64,000 nt of DNA from Shinella sp. SUS2 (GCF_001262505.1 NZ_KQ410737.1:62001-126000), one strand, 5' to 3'; shown: positions 41,175 through 50,010, numbered from the stretch's first letter. The notes: a model not told the origin generated them from the letters alone. Numbers and translations: made by a program.

Positions 41175-43016
41175 TCAATAGACGCGGGCCTTGGGCGCGA
41201 TCTTCTGGGGATCGATGCCGTCGGCGATAAGGTCGGTGTGAACAGGGCGATAGTCGAGCTTGACGTCGCCCGCCTCGCTTACCCAGGCCAGGGTGTGCTT
41301 GCGCCAGTTGACGTCGTCGCGGCCGGCGAAGGGGCCGTCGACATAGTCTTCACGGGCATGCGAGCCGCGGCTTTCCTTGCGGGCCTCGGCGCCGTAGACG
41401 GTCGTGATGGCGTTGGCCATCAGGTTTTCCAGTTCCAGCGTCTCAACGAGATCGGAGTTCCAGATCATCGAGCGGTCGGTGACCTTGATGTCGGGCATTT
41501 CCTTCCAGATCTCGCTCATGCGGCGGCAGCCGCTTTCGAGCGATTCCTGGGTGCGGAACACGGCCGCGTCGTCCTGCATGGTGCGCTGCATCTTGTCGCG
41601 CAGGATTGCCGTCGGCGTGCCGCCATTGGCGTTCCGCAGGCGATCGAAGCGGTCCATGATCTTGTCGCAGGCAGCGATGTCGAGTGCCGGAACGGGGGCG
41701 GCGCGGTCGATCACCTGACCTGCGCGGATCGCGGCGGCTCTGCCGAAGACCACGAGGTCGATCAGCGAATTGGAGCCGAGGCGGTTGGCGCCGTGCACCG
41801 AGGCGCAGCCGGCCTCGCCTACCGCCATCAGGCCGGGCGCCAGGCGCTCCGGGTTCTGGCTGTCGGCGTTCAGCACTTCGCCCCAGTAGTTCGTGGGAAT
41901 GCCGCCCATGTTGTAGTGCACGGTCGGCAGGACCGGGATCGGCTCGCGCGTCACGTCGACGCCGGCAAAGATCTTCGCGCTCTCGGAAATGCCCGGCAGG
42001 CGCTCGTGCAGCACGGCGGGATCGAGATGGTCGAGATGCAGGAAGATGTGGTCCTTGTTCTTGCCGACGCCGCGGCCTTCGCGGATCTCCATCGTCATGC
42101 AGCGCGAGACGACGTCGCGAGACGCCAGGTCCTTGGCCGACGGCGCATAGCGCTCCATGAAGCGCTCGCCTTCCGAATTGACGAGATAGCCGCCTTCGCC
42201 GCGCGCGCCCTCGGTGATAAGGCAGCCGGCGCCATAGATGCCGGTCGGGTGGAACTGGACGAATTCCATGTCCTGGAGCGGCAGACCGGCGCGGGCGATC
42301 ATGCCGCCGCCGTCACCCGTGCAGGTGTGCGCCGAGGTGGCCGAGAAATAGGCGCGACCGTAGCCGCCGGTCGCCAGCACCACCATCTTGGCGGCGAAAC
42401 GGTGGATCGTGCCGTCATCGAGGTTCCAGGCGACGACGCCGGTGCAGCGGCCGTCGGCCGACATGATCAGGTCGAGCGCGAAATATTCGATGAAGAATTC
42501 CGCATTGTTGCGCAACGACTGGCCGTAGAGCGTGTGCAGGATGGCATGGCCGGTCCGGTCGGCGGCAGCGCAGGTGCGCTGCACCGGCGGGCCTTCGCCG
42601 TAATTCTGCATGTGGCCGCCGAACGGCCGCTGGTAGATTTTTCCTTCCGCATTGCGCGAGAAGGGAACGCCGTAGTGCTCCAACTCATAGACCGCCTTCG
42701 GCGCTTCCATGGCGAGATACTGCATGGCATCGACGTCGCCGAGCCAGTCGGAACCCTTGACGGTGTCGTAGAGGTGCCATTGCCAGCTGTCCGGCGTCAT
42801 GTTCCTGAGCGAGGCCGCGATGCCGCCCTGGGCAGCGACCGTGTGCGAGCGTGTCGGGAAAACCTTGGTGATGCAGGCGGTCTTGAGCCCCTGTTCGGCC
42901 ATGCCGAGCGTGGCGCGCAGGCCCGCGCCGCCGGCACCGACGACGATCACGTCGAAGGAGTGGTCCACATAAGTATAGGCCTTGCCGTTGGCCGCCGGGG
43001 AGGAGTTCGCTGCCAT
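41175..43016 (-). CDS. sdhA: Succinate dehydrogenase flavoprotein subunit
   Basis: A 613-residue flavoprotein. It has the FAD motif VGAGGAGLRA, the covalent-FAD histidine context TRSHTVAAQGGIAA, and the dicarboxylate-site segments QFHPTGIYGAGCLITEGARG (shown in part) and HGANRLGSNSLIDL. It oxidises succinate to fumarate and is both TCA enzyme and complex II subunit. It is located between sdhD (six bases upstream) and sdhB (18 bases downstream). The long open frame on the other strand is a composition artefact. Confidence 0.98.
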   Translation of the reverse strand: MAANSSPAANGKAYTYVDHSFDVIVVGAGGAGLRATLGMAEQGLKTACITKVFPTRSHTVAAQGGIAASLRNMTPDSWQWHLYDTVKGSDWLGDVDAMQYLAMEAPKAVYELEHYGVPFSRNAEGKIYQRPFGGHMQNYGEGPPVQRTCAAADRTGHAILHTLYGQSLRNNAEFFIEYFALDLIMSADGRCTGVVAWNLDDGTIHRFAAKMVVLATGGYGRAYFSATSAHTCTGDGGGMIARAGLPLQDMEFVQFHPTGIYGAGCLITEGARGEGGYLVNSEGERFMERYAPSAKDLASRDVVSRCMTMEIREGRGVGKNKDHIFLHLDHLDPAVLHERLPGISESAKIFAGVDVTREPIPVLPTVHYNMGGIPTNYWGEVLNADSQNPERLAPGLMAVGEAGCASVHGANRLGSNSLIDLVVFGRAAAIRAGQVIDRAAPVPALDIAACDKIMDRFDRLRNANGGTPTAILRDKMQRTMQDDAAVFRTQESLESGCRRMSEIWKEMPDIKVTDRSMIWNSDLVETLELENLMANAITTVYGAEARKESRGSHAREDYVDGPFAGRDDVNWRKHTLAWVSEAGDVKLDYRPVHTDLIADGIDPQKIAPKARVY

Positions 43017-43022
43017 GATGGA

Positions 43023-43403
43023 TTATCCTGCGAAGGCGATCTTGAGGACGGCGAAAAGACAGAGCCCGCCGACCAGGATCGCGAAGAAGGTGTTGAGCAT
43101 GAGGAGCGCGATCTTCACGCCTTCCGCATGCACGTAGTCCTCGATGATGACCTGCATGCCGAGCTTCATGTGGATGAGGCCGGAGACGACGACAAGGCCC
43201 ATGAGCACGGCGACGATCGGGTTCGACAGCGCCGCGGTGACTTCCGCATAGGACGCGCCGTTGTAGCAGATCAGGAAGCCGACGAAGAACAAGAGTAGCG
43301 GAACGTTGGCAACGGCCGTCAGGCGCTGGCGCCAGAAATGCTCCGTGCCATCCTTGGCCGAGCCGAGACCACGAACCTTGCCGAGGGGAGTGCGCATGTC
43401 CAT
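43023..43403 (-). CDS. sdhD: Succinate dehydrogenase membrane anchor subunit
   Basis: A 126-residue membrane protein with three helices (PLLLFFVGFLICYNG, VLMGLVVVSGLIHMKLGMQ and ALLMLNTFFAILVGGLCLFAVL). The pattern SGLIHMKLGMQVIIEDYVH carries the haem b or quinone-site histidine context of SdhD. The N-terminus LGSAKDGTEHFWRQRLTA is also family-typical. With SdhC it anchors SdhAB and binds ubiquinone. It lies ten bases after sdhC. Confidence 0.95.
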   Translation of the reverse strand: MDMRTPLGKVRGLGSAKDGTEHFWRQRLTAVANVPLLLFFVGFLICYNGASYAEVTAALSNPIVAVLMGLVVVSGLIHMKLGMQVIIEDYVHAEGVKIALLMLNTFFAILVGGLCLFAVLKIAFAG

Positions 43404-43413
43404 GGGTTTCTCC

Positions 43414-43806
43414 TCAGCGCGCCAGGTAACCGACGATCCAGATCAAAACCGTCAGGGCGACGGAGACGATCGGGGTGGCGATGGCGAGCTTTGTATTGAA
43501 GTGTTTTTCATAGCCGCGCCCCATGTCCCACATGAAGTGGCGAAGACCGCCCAGCATGTGGTGCATCAGCGCCCAGGTGTAGCCGAAGAGCACGAGGCGC
43601 CCGATCAGCGTGCCGAAAAACCAGTTGACCCAATCGAAATAGGCTTCGCCCGAAGCGGCGGCGATGAGCCACCAGGCAACGAGCACCGTGCCGAAGTAAA
43701 GGGCGGCGCCGGTTATGCGATGCACGATGGACATGACCATCGTCGGGATCGGCTTGTAGACTTGGAGATGCGGCGAGAGCGGCCGGCTTCGAGTGACATT
43801 CGCCAT
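43414..43806 (-). CDS. sdhC: Succinate dehydrogenase cytochrome b556 subunit
   Basis: A 130-residue membrane protein with three helices. Family patterns are RPLSPHLQVYKPIPTMVMSI followed by HRITGAALYFG, and the haem-ligand region WALMHHMLGGLRHFMWDMG. It is the first gene of sdhCDAB and forms the quinone-reducing, haem b-binding anchor with SdhD. Its upstream region (43807-44105) must hold the operon promoter. Confidence 0.95.
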   Translation of the reverse strand: MANVTRSRPLSPHLQVYKPIPTMVMSIVHRITGAALYFGTVLVAWWLIAAASGEAYFDWVNWFFGTLIGRLVLFGYTWALMHHMLGGLRHFMWDMGRGYEKHFNTKLAIATPIVSVALTVLIWIVGYLAR

Positions 43807-44105
43807 CTGAACCTCACGGAACCCCGGAGAGCCATAAACTGGACAGAATTTCTCCGGAATTGCAGTATGTTGTGCACAATGCAGTGATTGCGACGTTTAA
43901 TCACCGGAAAGCGGAACCACAAGCCTTCTTGCAGTGCAAAATGAATTTAATCGATTAAGCGCCTGCCGCTTTTGTGCCATTCCGGGACGTGCTCCGCCAA
44001 TTAACGATAACCGGAAAAATCATAACCAAATCCGTGACTTTTGCCGGGCGCTGCCCCATCTTGCCGTTAAGGATCTGTTAAGCGTAATCCGGAAGGCACG
44101 ACAGA
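43807..44105. promoter_or_regulatory. Divergent region between sdhC and a small secreted protein gene
   Basis: This is the largest gap in the window, 299 bases, with no supportable gene. It contains a 10-base palindrome TTGTGCACAA (43870-43879), a 12-base palindrome TTAATCGATTAA (43947-43958) and a perfect CtrA-type site (44067-44081). It is A+T-rich compared with its flanks. The sdh promoter must lie in the left part and the promoter of the plus-strand gene in the right part, but I cannot fix -35/-10 boxes. Confidence 0.5.
44067..44081. promoter_or_regulatory. Perfect CtrA-type site (TTAA-N7-TTAA)
   Basis: TTAA-GGATCTG-TTAA matches the CtrA full-site consensus at all eight fixed bases. It ends 24 bases before the start of the secreted basic protein, a position typical of CtrA-controlled promoters in alphaproteobacteria. 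Binding is inferred. Confidence 0.5.
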
Positions 44106-44570
44106 ATGACTCTGTTTTCAGCGCCCCATGCGACCAAAGTTCTAGCGCTTGCGGTCGCCCTTGCGGCCGGCGGCATGACGCCCGTCGCGGCCCGCGACCG
44201 TACCCCCGATACCGGCTGGTCGGACAATTCCGACACGAACTGGTCGAAAGGCAGCTTCATCGGCCGCAGCATCGAACGGCGTGAGCACCGCCAATGGCGG
44301 CCACGCGATCGCTACCGCGACGATCGCCGGGTCGAGCGGCATCGCGATCGCCACTGGCGCAAGGACCGCAATTTCTACGGCGGCGCCATCTCCGCCTATC
44401 GCGACAAGGGCAACAGCATCTACTTCTATATCGATCGGGAGCGTTACTATGACGACCTGTTCGATGCCCCCCTAGCCGAGAACCGCGGACCGAAAGTCAT
44501 TGTGGTGACGCCAGGCCAGAACAGCTGCTCGTGGGAAGCCGGCGTCTGCGTCATCCGCCCGGGCCTTTGA
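44106..44570 (+). CDS. Small exported protein with Arg/Asp-rich segment
   Basis: A 154-residue protein. A signal-like segment (about residues 10-29, KVLALAVALAAGGMTPVAA) is followed by a low-complexity stretch (about 58-88) of alternating Arg, Asp, His and Trp (such as RDRYRDDRRVERHRDRHWRK). A more ordered C-terminal part follows (ISAYRDKGNSIYFYID), with a Cys pair (NSCSWEAGVC). I recognise no family. A perfect CtrA-type motif lies just upstream, so cell-cycle-linked expression and an envelope role are possible. It converges with the methyltransferase gene. Confidence 0.7.
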   Translation: MTLFSAPHATKVLALAVALAAGGMTPVAARDRTPDTGWSDNSDTNWSKGSFIGRSIERREHRQWRPRDRYRDDRRVERHRDRHWRKDRNFYGGAISAYRDKGNSIYFYIDRERYYDDLFDAPLAENRGPKVIVVTPGQNSCSWEAGVCVIRPGL

Positions 44571-44585
44571 CGGTCGGGCAAAGCA

Positions 44586-45248
44586 TTACGCCTTTTGCGG
44601 GATTACGCCAAAGCGCCAGACCGTCGTCTTCTTGACCTCGCTGTCCTCCAGCGCCCGTGTCACCGGCACCGTATAGGTGGCGAGCGCCTCCATGCGCTCG
44701 CGCGGGCAGTAGGCCCGGCCGGGGTCGCCGACGAGCACCATGGCGCCCCGTGCCGCTAGCGTCGAGAGCCAGGGAATGAGCACATCCGCAAAACCGCGGT
44801 CATAGAAGACATCGCCGGCCAACACGACCTCCCAGCCCTCGTCCCGGCCGATCATGTTTTCCGCAGTGTGGATGAGGTCGACACCATTCAGGATGGCGTT
44901 CAGGCGAACAGCTGCTTCACTCCAGGGGTCGATATCGGCCGCCAGCACGGATGAGGCACCGGAGAGCCGCGCCGCGATGCCGACAAGGCCGGAACCGCTG
45001 GCAAAATCCAGCACCGATTTTCCGGTCACCAGGGCGGGATGATCCAGAATGTGCCGGGCAAGCCCCTGTCCGCCCGCCCAGGCGAACGCCCAGAAGGGCG
45101 GCGGCAGGCCGATCTCCTGCAGCTCCTCCTCGGTCTTCAGCCAGAGGTCATGCGCCTCCGTGGCAAGCCGCAGCCTCACCTCCGGCACATGCGGCGGAGA
45201 GAGCACGTCGGTGTTGTCGCGAATGAAGACCTCGGGATCCGTCTTCAC
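44586..45248 (-). CDS. PrmA/ETF-beta-type lysine methyltransferase
   Basis: A 220-residue class I methyltransferase of the COG3897 group. The N-terminal PPFWAFAWAGGQGLARHIL is diagnostic of the ETFB lysine methyltransferase-like branch. SAM motif I is VLDFASGSGLVGIAA, and the post-motif LAGDVFYDRGFA completes the site. Relatives in mitochondria and Agrobacterium methylate the electron transfer flavoprotein beta subunit, which would make this a regulator of fatty and amino acid oxidation. The substrate here is inferred from the family. It follows the EVE gene on the same strand after 64 bases. Confidence 0.85.
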   Translation of the reverse strand: MKTDPEVFIRDNTDVLSPPHVPEVRLRLATEAHDLWLKTEEELQEIGLPPPFWAFAWAGGQGLARHILDHPALVTGKSVLDFASGSGLVGIAARLSGASSVLAADIDPWSEAAVRLNAILNGVDLIHTAENMIGRDEGWEVVLAGDVFYDRGFADVLIPWLSTLAARGAMVLVGDPGRAYCPRERMEALATYTVPVTRALEDSEVKKTTVWRFGVIPQKA

Positions 45249-45312
45249 GGAAACATCGCTCCGCGGCGTCGGCCTCTAAGGAAAGCAATGTGGCGGGCGA
45301 AGGGCCGAACCA

Positions 45313-45744
45313 TCAGCGCGGCGGCTTGTCGAGACCGCCCATGCGGCAGACCTCGATCCACTCTTCCTCGGTCACCGGCTGCACCGAAAGACGCATGGAG
45401 GTGACGAGCGACATGTTGGCCAGCCTCGGGTTGGCCTTGACGTCCTTCAGCGAGACGGGCTTGGGCATGTCGCGCACGGCGCGGATATCGACGCAATCCC
45501 AGCGCGGGTCTTCACCGGCCGTCGAATCGGGATGCGAAAGCGCGCAGACCTCGGTGATGCCGACGATCTCCAATCCCTCGTTGGAGTGGTAGAAGAAGCC
45601 CTTGTCGCCGATCGTCATCGCCCGCATGTGGTTGCGCGCGAGATAGTTGCGTACGCCCGTCCATTCGGTGCCCGCCTCGCCGGCATCCTTCTGCATCTGC
45701 CAGGACCATTTGAAGGGTTCGGACTTGTAGAGCCAGTATGCCAT
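45313..45744 (-). CDS. EVE domain protein
   Basis: A 143-residue single-domain protein of the EVE (PUA-like) fold. Family segments are present: MAYWLYKSEP at the start, TEWTGVRNYLARNHMRAM, then GDKGFFYHSN and GIVEV-like GITEVCAL. EVE domains bind modified bases in nucleic acids and are relatives of YTH and ASCH domains. In alphaproteobacteria they are common next to the YciI-gpsA-tsaD genes, as here. It follows the YciI-like gene after six bases, so the two are co-transcribed. The ligand is unknown. Confidence 0.93.
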   Translation of the reverse strand: MAYWLYKSEPFKWSWQMQKDAGEAGTEWTGVRNYLARNHMRAMTIGDKGFFYHSNEGLEIVGITEVCALSHPDSTAGEDPRWDCVDIRAVRDMPKPVSLKDVKANPRLANMSLVTSMRLSVQPVTEEEWIEVCRMGGLDKPPR

Positions 45745-45750
45745 GGAAAA

Positions 45751-46044
45751 TCAGGCCTCCGGATTGTTGAAGACCCAGTTCCAGGCCTTTACCTCGACAG
45801 AGGCGAAAAGGCCGGCCTTGGCGTAGGGATCGTTTTCGGCGATCTGCCGGGCCTCTTCGATCGTCTCCGCCTTGACCACCACCAGGCTGCCGGTCGGCTT
45901 GCCATCATCGCCGAGGAAGGGACCGGCGAAGGCGAGCTTGCCGTCGGCATTCAGGCCGTTCAGGTAGGCGAGGTGATCCGGGCGCGTATCGAGGCGCACC
46001 TGCAGCGCACCGGGCTTGTCCTGGCAGAGAAATGCGAAATGCAT
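45751..46044 (-). CDS. YciI-like protein
   Basis: A 97-residue protein with the dimeric ferredoxin-like YciI fold: HFAFLCQDKPGALQVRLDTR with RPDHLAYL, then GKLAFAGPFLGDDGKPTGSL and DPYAKAGLF. The conserved His and Asp of the RPDHLAY segment are the putative active site. Function is unknown in most members. It sits between gpsA (43 bases upstream) and EVE (six bases downstream) in one transcript. Confidence 0.92.
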   Translation of the reverse strand: MHFAFLCQDKPGALQVRLDTRPDHLAYLNGLNADGKLAFAGPFLGDDGKPTGSLVVVKAETIEEARQIAENDPYAKAGLFASVEVKAWNWVFNNPEA

Positions 46045-46087
46045 GAAACGATCCTTTTTCTGTTCCGGGCTGTTCCTGGCCGCTCTG

Positions 46088-47074
46088 TCATTCCTGGGTG
46101 ATCGGGCGCGTCATCAGCTGCCCTATGGCGGTCTTCACGTCGAGGCTGCCGTCGATGATGCGGGCGACCGCATCGGTGATCGGCATGTCGATACCCTTTT
46201 CAGCGGCAACACCGGATGCGACCGAGGCGGCAAAGGCGCCTTCCACGAGATCGCCCGACCAGCCGGCGGCGTTGCCATGACGGCCGAGCGCGATGCCGAA
46301 ACGCAAATTGCGCGACTGGTGGCTCGTTCCCGTCAGCACGAGGTCGCCGAGGCCAGAGAGCCCGGTGACCGTGATGCCCTCCCCGCCATGGGCCGCGACG
46401 AAGCGGGACAGCTCCGCAAGTCCACGCGAAATCAGCGCCGCCCGTGCCGAATCGCCGAGTTCGGCGCCTTCGATGATGCCGCAGGCGATCGCCAGCACAT
46501 TCTTCAGCGCGCCGCCGAGCTGAACGCCGATGCGATCGGTCGAAGGGTAGAGCCGGAATGTCGGTCCCGAAAGGGCCTGCGCCAGCGCCGCGCCGGTTTC
46601 GGCGGTACGCGCGGCGACCACCATCGCCGTCGGCAGGCCTTTCGCGATGTCGGCTGCAAAGCCGGGGCCGGAAAGCACGGCGACCTCGCGGCCGGGAAGC
46701 TCTTCCTCCAGAACCTCCGTCAGCAACCGCCCGGTGCCCTTTTCCATGCCCTTGGCGCAGATCACCACAGCCGCACCCGGCGCAAGCAGGGGCGCAAGGG
46801 ACCGCGCCGCATCACGCTGGGCCTGCGAGGGCATGGCGAACAGCACGATACCCGCACCGCGGATCGCCTCCGCATCGGCACTGAAGGAAAGCGCCGGCGG
46901 CAGGTCGATGCCGGGCAGCGCCTTTTCGTTGCGCCGCGAGGTGCACATCAGATCGACGGCCGCCTTGTCGCGGCCGATCAGGGTGACGTCACCGCCGCTT
47001 GCCGCGGCCACGCTCGCCAGCGCCGTCCCGAAGGCGCCTGCACCAACGACAGCAATCCTCGGACTGGTGCTCAT
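46088..47074 (-). CDS. gpsA: Glycerol-3-phosphate dehydrogenase [NAD(P)+]
   Basis: A 328-residue enzyme. The NAD(P) motif is VVGAGAFGTALA at the N-terminus. Catalytic-lysine segment GGALKNVLAIACGI and the late motif NLRFGIALG are in place. It makes sn-glycerol-3-phosphate from dihydroxyacetone phosphate for phospholipid synthesis. Its start overlaps the tsaD stop by four bases (47071-47074), so translation is coupled. This tsaD-gpsA-YciI-EVE order is common in rhizobia. Confidence 0.97.
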   Translation of the reverse strand: MSTSPRIAVVGAGAFGTALASVAAASGGDVTLIGRDKAAVDLMCTSRRNEKALPGIDLPPALSFSADAEAIRGAGIVLFAMPSQAQRDAARSLAPLLAPGAAVVICAKGMEKGTGRLLTEVLEEELPGREVAVLSGPGFAADIAKGLPTAMVVAARTAETGAALAQALSGPTFRLYPSTDRIGVQLGGALKNVLAIACGIIEGAELGDSARAALISRGLAELSRFVAAHGGEGITVTGLSGLGDLVLTGTSHQSRNLRFGIALGRHGNAAGWSGDLVEGAFAASVASGVAAEKGIDMPITDAVARIIDGSLDVKTAIGQLMTRPITQE

Positions 47075-48165
47075 GCCTTGGCTCCCCGTTTGCCGGATCC
47101 GAGAACGGTTGCCGCCTCGCGGTCAAGCGGCCAGCGCGAACGCGGCGCGACGGCAAGGTCATCGGGCGGAAAACCGGCCGCCATACGCTCCAGCCCCGCC
47201 CAAGCGATCATGGATGCATTGTCGGTGCACAGCGCCAGCGGCGGCGCGATGAAGCGAAATTTCTGCTTGTCGCACAGCGCCTGCAGCGTCGCACGCAGCT
47301 CTGCATTGGCCGCCACCCCGCCGGCAACGACCAGCGCCGGTGCCCCGGCATCCGGAAACAGCGTGCGGAAGCGCTCGAGACCGCGGCCGATACGGTCCTT
47401 CAGCGTGCGCGAGACGGCGCGCTGGAAGGAGGCGCAGATATCGGCGATGTCCCGCTCCGTCACCGGTTCGATCGACTGCGCGGCCTGCCGCACCGCCGTC
47501 TTGAGGCCGGAAAAGGAAAAATCGAGCCGCGCTTCGCCGACGAGCGGCCGCGGGAAGGTGAAGCGCTCCGGATTGCCCCTCTTCGCCATGCGCTCCACGG
47601 CCGGTCCGCCCGGATAGGGCAGGCCAAGCAGCTTGGCCGTCTTGTCGAAGGCTTCGCCGAGCGCATCGTCGATCGTCGTGCCCCAGCGCTCGTAGTCGTC
47701 GACGCCGCGCACCAGCACGAGCTGCGTGTGACCACCGGAGACGAGCAGCATGAGATAGGGAAAGGGGAGCCCGTCCGTCAGCCGCGCCGTCAGCGCATGA
47801 CCTTCGAGATGGTTGACGGCGTAGAGCGGCTTGCCCGTCGCCCGGGCGATCGCCTTGCCGGTCATCAGCCCGACGATGAGGCCGCCGATCAGCCCCGGAC
47901 CGCTGGTCGCGGCAATGGCATCGACATCCTCGAGCGAGCGGCCGGCCCGTAGCAAGGCTTCGGAAATCAGGCTGTCCAGCGCTTCCACATGGGCGCGCGC
48001 GGCAATCTCCGGCACCACGCCGCCATAGGAGCTGTGTTCCTCGAGCTGGCTCAGCACCACCTCGCCAAGAATCGCGCCCCGGCCTTCGGCATCACGCACG
48101 ACGACGGACGCCGCGGTCTCGTCGCAGCTCGTTTCGATGCCCAGAATGGTCAGATGGGACGACAT
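47071..48165 (-). CDS. tsaD: tRNA N6-threonylcarbamoyladenosine transferase
   Basis: A 364-residue Kae1/TsaD protein. The N-terminus is LTILGIETSCDETAASVVV. The metal-binding histidines are in NHLEGHALTARL, nucleotide-binding GGVAANAELR follows, and the C-terminal TDNASMIAWAG holds the last metal ligand. With TsaB and TsaE it forms t6A37 in ANN-decoding tRNAs. The start ATG 48165 (MSSHLTIL) fits the family; the frame opens 17 codons upstream. It is divergent from hemC with a 75-base gap that must hold both promoters. Confidence 0.97.
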   Translation of the reverse strand: MSSHLTILGIETSCDETAASVVVRDAEGRGAILGEVVLSQLEEHSSYGGVVPEIAARAHVEALDSLISEALLRAGRSLEDVDAIAATSGPGLIGGLIVGLMTGKAIARATGKPLYAVNHLEGHALTARLTDGLPFPYLMLLVSGGHTQLVLVRGVDDYERWGTTIDDALGEAFDKTAKLLGLPYPGGPAVERMAKRGNPERFTFPRPLVGEARLDFSFSGLKTAVRQAAQSIEPVTERDIADICASFQRAVSRTLKDRIGRGLERFRTLFPDAGAPALVVAGGVAANAELRATLQALCDKQKFRFIAPPLALCTDNASMIAWAGLERMAAGFPPDDLAVAPRSRWPLDREAATVLGSGKRGAKA

Positions 48166-48240
48166 GTAGCACTTGGGAATTGATTGCGATGGGCCGGAAA
48201 CCCGGTTACGAGACATCCCGGTAACAACGGATCAAGGCGG

Positions 48241-49170
48241 ATGCAAACAAAACCTTTCAGGATCGGCACACGGGGTAGCCCGCTGGCGCTCGCCCAGGCC
48301 TACGAGACCCGCTCACGCCTGATGGCTGCCCACGGCCTGCCGGAAGACATGTTCGAGATCGTCGTGCTTTCAACGAAGGGCGACCGTATCACCGACCGTT
48401 CGCTGGCGCTGATCGGCGGCAAGGGCCTGTTCACAGAGGAGATCGAGGCGCAGCTTTCCTCCGGCGAGCTCGATTTCGCCGTACACTCCTCCAAGGACAT
48501 GCCGACGAAGCTGCCGGAGGGTTTGCATCTCTCGGCCTTCCTGCCGCGCGAGGACGTGCGCGATGCGTTCATCGGCCGCAGCGCCGCCCGCCTCCTCGAC
48601 CTGCCGCAGGGCGCGATCGTCGGTTCCGCCTCGCTTCGCCGCCAGGCGCTCATCCGCCGTCTTCGGCCCGACATCAATGTCATCGTCTTCCGCGGCCAGG
48701 TCGATACCCGCCTCGGCAAGCTCGCCGAAGGCCAGGCGGACGCAACGCTGCTCGCCTATGCCGGGCTGAAGCGCCTCGGCAAGCTGGACGTGCCGACGGA
48801 AATCCTCGATCCCGTCTCCTTCCCCCCCGCTCCGGCACAGGGCGCGATCTGTATCGAAAGCCGCATCGGCGATGCGCAGACAGAAAGCCTGCTTGCAGCC
48901 ATCGACGACCGTGCGACGCGCGCGGCCGTCTCCTGCGAACGCGGTTTCCTTGCCACGCTCGACGGCTCCTGTCGCACGCCGATTGCCGGCTATGCGACGG
49001 TCGAGGGCGAACATCTCCAGTTCCGCGGCATGATCCTGACGCCTGACGGCAGCCGGTTCCACGAGATCGAGACGAGCGGCTCGGCAAACGAAGCCGGCCG
49101 GCTTGGCGAAGCGGCGGGACAGGCGATCCGCGACAAGGCGGGAGCGGATTTCTTCGAAAGCTGGGGCTGA
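48241..49170 (+). CDS. hemC: Porphobilinogen deaminase (hydroxymethylbilane synthase)
   Basis: A 309-residue enzyme. The N-terminal FRIGTRGSPLALAQ, catalytic Asp in HSSKDMPT (Asp86), substrate arginines in GSASLRRQA, and dipyrromethane-cofactor Cys244 (LDGSCRTPIAGYA) are all present. It joins four porphobilinogen units into hydroxymethylbilane. Start ATG 48241 has AAGGCGG upstream; the frame opens 19 codons earlier but lacks support. hemD follows after three bases, and the gene order hemC-hemD-mitofilin-hemY is kept. Confidence 0.97.
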   Translation: MQTKPFRIGTRGSPLALAQAYETRSRLMAAHGLPEDMFEIVVLSTKGDRITDRSLALIGGKGLFTEEIEAQLSSGELDFAVHSSKDMPTKLPEGLHLSAFLPREDVRDAFIGRSAARLLDLPQGAIVGSASLRRQALIRRLRPDINVIVFRGQVDTRLGKLAEGQADATLLAYAGLKRLGKLDVPTEILDPVSFPPAPAQGAICIESRIGDAQTESLLAAIDDRATRAAVSCERGFLATLDGSCRTPIAGYATVEGEHLQFRGMILTPDGSRFHEIETSGSANEAGRLGEAAGQAIRDKAGADFFESWG

Positions 49171-49173
49171 TCC

Positions 49174-49899
49174 GTGCGCGTTCTCGTCCTTCGCCCGCAA
49201 CAGGCGGCGGCCCGGACCGCCCGCAAGCTCGCGGCGCTGGGCCACGAGACCGCCTGCCTGCCGCTGTCGAAGCCCGAACACGACCTCGATGCGGTGAAAG
49301 CAGCGCTCGCAGAGCGGCATTCGGCCATCGCCATCACCAGCGCCGAGGTCGCGCGCCTCTTCGGTCATCTCGGTGAAACGCTCGACCGCCACCTCCTGAC
49401 CACGGTCTTTTCGGTCGGGCGTGCTTCTGCGGATGCCGCAAGCGCAGCCGGTTTCCGCACCGTGCTCACCCCCGGCGGGGACGGCAGGGACCTTGCCGAA
49501 ATGATCATCGCACATTGCCGGGATTTCGGCATGCCGGCCGAACCGATCCTCTATCTCGCCGGCCTGCCGCGCGCACAGGGCTTCGAGACGCGCCTTGCCG
49601 AAGCCGGCATCCCGTTCCGCACCGTGGAAGCCTACCGCATGGTATCAGTCGTTCCCCGGCGCACGGATGCGGAGGCGGCCCTTCTCAAGCCGGTACCGGA
49701 TGCCGTGCTGTTCTATTCCGGCGAAAGCGCGCGGGCCTTCTTCAAACTCTCCCCACTCGTGGAAATTCCCGAGCGCTTCCTGTCCACGCTGATGCTCTGC
49801 ATGAGCGCGAATGTCGCCAAAGCCGTGCCGCAGCGCTTTGCCGCATCGACTGTCGTCGCGTCCTTGCCCAACGAGGAAAGCCTGCTGGATTTGCTGTAA
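49174..49899 (+). CDS. hemD: Uroporphyrinogen-III synthase
   Basis: A 241-residue two-lobed protein. Sequence conservation in HemD is low, but the N-terminal VLRPQQAAARTARKLAALGH, the ITSAEVARLFG strand-helix unit, and the late DAVLFYSGESARAFF and MSANVAKAV blocks fit the family. It closes and inverts ring D of hydroxymethylbilane. The start is GTG at 49174, three bases after the hemC stop, so translation is coupled. Assignment is strengthened by its place between hemC and the mitofilin-like gene. Confidence 0.93.
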   Translation: MRVLVLRPQQAAARTARKLAALGHETACLPLSKPEHDLDAVKAALAERHSAIAITSAEVARLFGHLGETLDRHLLTTVFSVGRASADAASAAGFRTVLTPGGDGRDLAEMIIAHCRDFGMPAEPILYLAGLPRAQGFETRLAEAGIPFRTVEAYRMVSVVPRRTDAEAALLKPVPDAVLFYSGESARAFFKLSPLVEIPERFLSTLMLCMSANVAKAVPQRFAASTVVASLPNEESLLDLL

Positions 49900-50010
49900 G
49901 AGCAAGGGGCGAAGGCGGGCGGCGGCGGACGAATTTGCCGCAAGGGTCTTTCCCTCGCTGCCTTCCCTGTCTACGTTTAATGCAATGCACATGAACGCGA
50001 GGAGGTCGCC

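Noticed and set aside
40473..43298. A 941-codon plus-strand frame opposite sdhB, sdhA and sdhD
   Set aside because: Antisense shadow of succinate dehydrogenase genes, with biased composition and no motif.
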